A DNA stretch of 23,480 bases from positions 1 through 23,480 of the forward strand of contig CAKUBJ010000026.1 of NCBI GenBank assembly GCA_934636905.1. Reading direction: 5' to 3'. The notes beneath the pieces are model-generated. The model saw only the letters and a program-made list of their open reading frames with translations, did no database searches and was not told where the DNA came from. The translations under genes were made by a program, and so were the position numbers. The stretch is from an uncultured Dysosmobacter sp. (lineage in GTDB: Bacteria; Bacillota; Clostridia; Oscillospirales; Oscillospiraceae). This document shows, one piece after another, positions 21,241 through 23,480 of this stretch. Numbering within the stretch: the stretch's first letter is position 1; every line of letters starts with the position of its first letter.

Positions 21241-22872
21241 TTACATCCCCATCATCATATCCATCATGCTGGAACTCTGGTTGGCGATGAGGACAATGTC
21301 GCCCTCCTCCAGGCCGCCGGTGACCTCAATGTAATCGCCGTCGTTTTTGCCCAGAGTCACGTCCCGGCTCTCCAGCTTGCCGGCATCCACCACGGAGGTA
21401 TTGTCGGCGTTCATGGCGCCGGGGCCGGGAACCAGAACCGTGTTGCCCCGGTTCACCGCATCCACGGGGATGCACAGGGCGTTGGGAATCCGGTCGCCCT
21501 TGATGGTGGCGGAGACGTTCATGCCGGGCTTCAGGTCGCCGTAGTTCTCAATGACGATGGTGACGGGATAGCTGGTGGCGCCGCCGGCGGTGGTGCCGTT
21601 GATGCTGATTTTATCCACCACGCCGGAGAAGGTCTGTCCCTCCAGCGCGTCGGCGGTGATTTCCACCTCCTGCCCCACGGCCACCTTGCCGATGTCCAGT
21701 TCATCCACGGCCATTTCCAGCTTCAGATAACTCATGTCGAAAATCACCGCCAGAGAGCCGGAGTTCATGCCCTCCACCTTGTCGCCGGCCTTGAAGTTCT
21801 TCTCGATGACCGTGCCGGTAATCTGGGAGTCGATGTTGTAATCGTCCAGGCTGTCAGAGGCCATGGAGGCCGCCAGCTGGGCGTTCTGGAGGTTCAGGCC
21901 GGCATTCCGCAGCTGGTCCCGCGCAGCTTCGGACTCCACTGTGCACAGGGTTTCCCCTTTCTTCACGGTGCTGCCTGCCAGCTTGCTGAGATTCTGAACG
22001 GTACCGCTGACCGTGGCGTAAACCGTGGAGGAGCCGCCCAGATTCAAAGGCGTCTGCCCGTAGCTGCCATAGCTGCCGATCTGGGCGGTGGCCGTCATGG
22101 AATCCGTCAGGTTGCCGGGATTGTGGATCTTTACCCGGACGCTGACGGCGGTTATGCCGTTGCTGGTGACGCTGTTGGAATTGGAAACGGACTCCACGGT
22201 GCCGCTGACCGGCGCCTCAAAGTTGCCTGCATATACCGTGGCGGGCTGACCCACATAGAAGTCCGTGGATTTGGCGTAGGGGAACAGGAAGTCCACCGAC
22301 AGATCCATACTGGAGACAATCTTGGCAATGGGGGCGCCCATTGTCACGCTGTCGCCGTTGTGGACGTACAGTTCGTTGATGGTGCCGGAAATCGTGGCCA
22401 CGGGGTTCAGCCCCTCCGTGGCCTGCTGATAGGCCAGTTGCGCCTGAGATACGGAAATATCCGCCCGCTCCACATTGTTCCGGGCATCGCTGCTGTCCAG
22501 TGCAAACAGGAGGGCGCCCTTTTCCACCAGATCCCCTTCTTCAAAGGGAGCGTTTTCCACCTCGCCGGAAATCAGGGTGGTGACATTGTAGGAATCCGCC
22601 GGCTTCAGGGTGGCCGTGCCGGTGACGGACATGGTCAGATCCTGACGGACGGCCTGCGCCACCAGATAGCTGCCGTTAATCTGTGCGCTGGCCTTTTTCG
22701 CCGCGCCGGCCATGCAGCCTGCCGCGATGGCCGCCACAATCACCACCGCAATCAGGATTTTCAACCACTTCTTTGCCTTTTTGCTTTTGGGCAGACTGAA
22801 TTTTTTCTTCGGCTCCGCCCCGGACGCCGGGACATTCTGAACCGCTTTGGTGTCTTTCGTCATGTTTTCCAT
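21241..22872 (-). CDS. Efflux periplasmic-adaptor-like protein (HlyD/MacA family)
   Basis: This 543-residue membrane-anchored adaptor is clearly longer than usual (about 350-450). The N terminus is basic, with a TM helix near 36-57. It has two successive lipoyl-hairpin-lipoyl modules: the first from GEVENAPFEEGDLVEKGALL to GTINELYVHNGDSVTMGAP (about 90-190), the second from GTVQNLSKLAGSTVKKGETL to GTVIEKNFKAGDKVEG (about 285-370), then beta-barrel and membrane-proximal domains up to residue 530 and a Met-rich end (last 8 residues MMDMMMGM). The doubled module may be an internal duplication. In Gram-positives such adaptors sit on the outer face of the membrane next to MacB permeases. The start at 22872 has AAAGGAG upstream. 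Confidence 0.93.
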   Translation of the reverse strand: MENMTKDTKAVQNVPASGAEPKKKFSLPKSKKAKKWLKILIAVVIVAAIAAGCMAGAAKKASAQINGSYLVAQAVRQDLTMSVTGTATLKPADSYNVTTLISGEVENAPFEEGDLVEKGALLFALDSSDARNNVERADISVSQAQLAYQQATEGLNPVATISGTINELYVHNGDSVTMGAPIAKIVSSMDLSVDFLFPYAKSTDFYVGQPATVYAGNFEAPVSGTVESVSNSNSVTSNGITAVSVRVKIHNPGNLTDSMTATAQIGSYGSYGQTPLNLGGSSTVYATVSGTVQNLSKLAGSTVKKGETLCTVESEAARDQLRNAGLNLQNAQLAASMASDSLDDYNIDSQITGTVIEKNFKAGDKVEGMNSGSLAVIFDMSYLKLEMAVDELDIGKVAVGQEVEITADALEGQTFSGVVDKISINGTTAGGATSYPVTIVIENYGDLKPGMNVSATIKGDRIPNALCIPVDAVNRGNTVLVPGPGAMNADNTSVVDAGKLESRDVTLGKNDGDYIEVTGGLEEGDIVLIANQSSSMMDMMMGM

Positions 22873-22887
22873 ACAGATTCGCTCCTT

Positions 22888-23480
22888 TTATTTCTGCTGT
22901 GCGGCGGGCTTTGCGCCCATGCCCCGCTGCAAAATTTTCAATACGCGTTCCAGCCGCTTCCGGCCGTCCGGATCGGCACCGGGCCGCAGGCTGTTATACA
23001 TCATGGGCACCACCAGAATCATCAGCATCCGCAGGATATAATCCAGATCCTCCGGCTCCTGAAGATCCAGCAGATCCGGATTCACACAGTCCTTCATTCG
23101 TCCCAGAATGGACTCCGGATCCAGAAATCCCAGCAGGCTGCCCCTTTGCAGGCCGCGGTTCCGGCTGACGATGGCTGACATCATGCCCATGCCGCCCAGC
23201 CCGCAGTCCGCATCCGGGTGGCTTCTGAGATAATCGTACATCACCATCAGCGACTCGAACACATCCCCGCCGCAGCTTTGCAGGAACTCCTCAAAAGCCG
23301 CCAGCATTTCCTGAATGCTCTCATTCAGCAGATAGTGGAACAGATCCTCCTTATCCCGGAAATACATATAAAAGCTGCCCCGGGGGATTCCCGCCTCCCG
23401 GATGATCCGGTTGATGGAGGCCTCGTTATAAGGCCGCTCCGTAAACTCCCGGACTGCCGCCGACAGCAGCTTTTCCTGCT
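22888..23480 (-). CDS. TetR-family transcriptional regulator (N terminus beyond window)
   Basis: The gene enters from the right edge. The visible part, 197 residues, starts inside the helix-turn-helix: QEKLLSAAVREFTERPYN, then EASINRIIREAGIPRGSFYMYFRDKEDLF, the recognisable TetR DNA-binding pattern. The remaining residues (MLAAFEEFLQ onwards) are the ligand-binding all-helical domain. Only about 10-15 residues at the N terminus should be missing. It lies 15 bp upstream of the adaptor gene in the same direction, so it is the first gene of the efflux operon and probably represses it, its ligand being an efflux substrate. That role is inferred from family and position. Confidence 0.93.
   Translation of the reverse strand, partial: QEKLLSAAVREFTERPYNEASINRIIREAGIPRGSFYMYFRDKEDLFHYLLNESIQEMLAAFEEFLQSCGGDVFESLMVMYDYLRSHPDADCGLGGMGMMSAIVSRNRGLQRGSLLGFLDPESILGRMKDCVNPDLLDLQEPEDLDYILRMLMILVVPMMYNSLRPGADPDGRKRLERVLKILQRGMGAKPAAQQK

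Noticed and set aside
21241..22872. Met-rich ends of the adaptor and permease as copper-binding sites
   Set aside because: Met clusters are common in MacB-type permeases at this position and the adaptor tail is short; no Cys/His partners are present to support metal binding.

Overview
The window looks like chromosomal DNA from a GC-rich member of the Clostridia (Bacillota), most like the Oscillospiraceae. The evidence is a T-box leader, an M-box leader, sigma-A type promoters (TTGACA/TATAAT), strong GGAGG ribosome sites, frequent GTG/TTG starts, 4-nt gene overlaps, a GerMN-domain protein typical of spore formers, and several protein families common in gut Clostridia. The species is inferred from style only. 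Nearly all of the sequence is explained by 22 protein genes, one of them cut by the right edge. I see no rRNA, tRNA, CRISPR array, phage genes or transposase gene.

Layout, left to right. Positions 1-263 hold the end of an M-box magnesium riboswitch with its terminator, followed by mgtE (264-1646, +). A minus-strand potassium uptake operon follows: trkA, trkH and a class II aldolase gene coupled to trkH (5474 down to 1981). Then come gluQRS (5563-6504, -), a soluble ComEC-like metallo-hydrolase (6910-7863, -) and a 626-residue membrane protein of unknown function (8410-10290, -). Next is a tightly coupled minus-strand operon, comEA-like / response regulator / histidine kinase / GerMN protein (13803 down to 10439). 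A D,D-carboxypeptidase gene (13913-15271, +) diverges from it. Further right are a Nudix/DUF3783/DUF523 operon (16644 down to 15378), a T-box-controlled operon of aminotransferase / Dabb protein / YjbQ-family protein (18826 down to 16843), and a TetR-regulated efflux operon of adaptor / ATPase / permease (23480 down to 19253).

The most unusual content is in the intergenic DNA. A non-coding repeat of about 160 bp (225 bp in one copy) occurs three times, at 1685-1909, 6635-6792 and 8175-8336. Each copy sits exactly between two copies of a local 27-31 bp terminator-like hairpin. The hairpin sequence differs at each locus but is nearly identical on the two sides of the same copy. This fits a small transposon-like element that lands on transcription terminators and duplicates the whole hairpin. 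One internal hairpin of the repeat carries two compensatory base-pair changes between copies, so its folding seems to be under selection. A different foldback element with perfect 35-bp inverted ends lies at 7896-8060, directly upstream of the metallo-hydrolase gene.

Functionally this is mostly housekeeping: ion homeostasis (MgtE, TrkAH), tRNA modification (GluQRS), cell wall maturation, envelope signalling and drug or peptide efflux. The potentially new biology is the terminator-duplicating repeat family.
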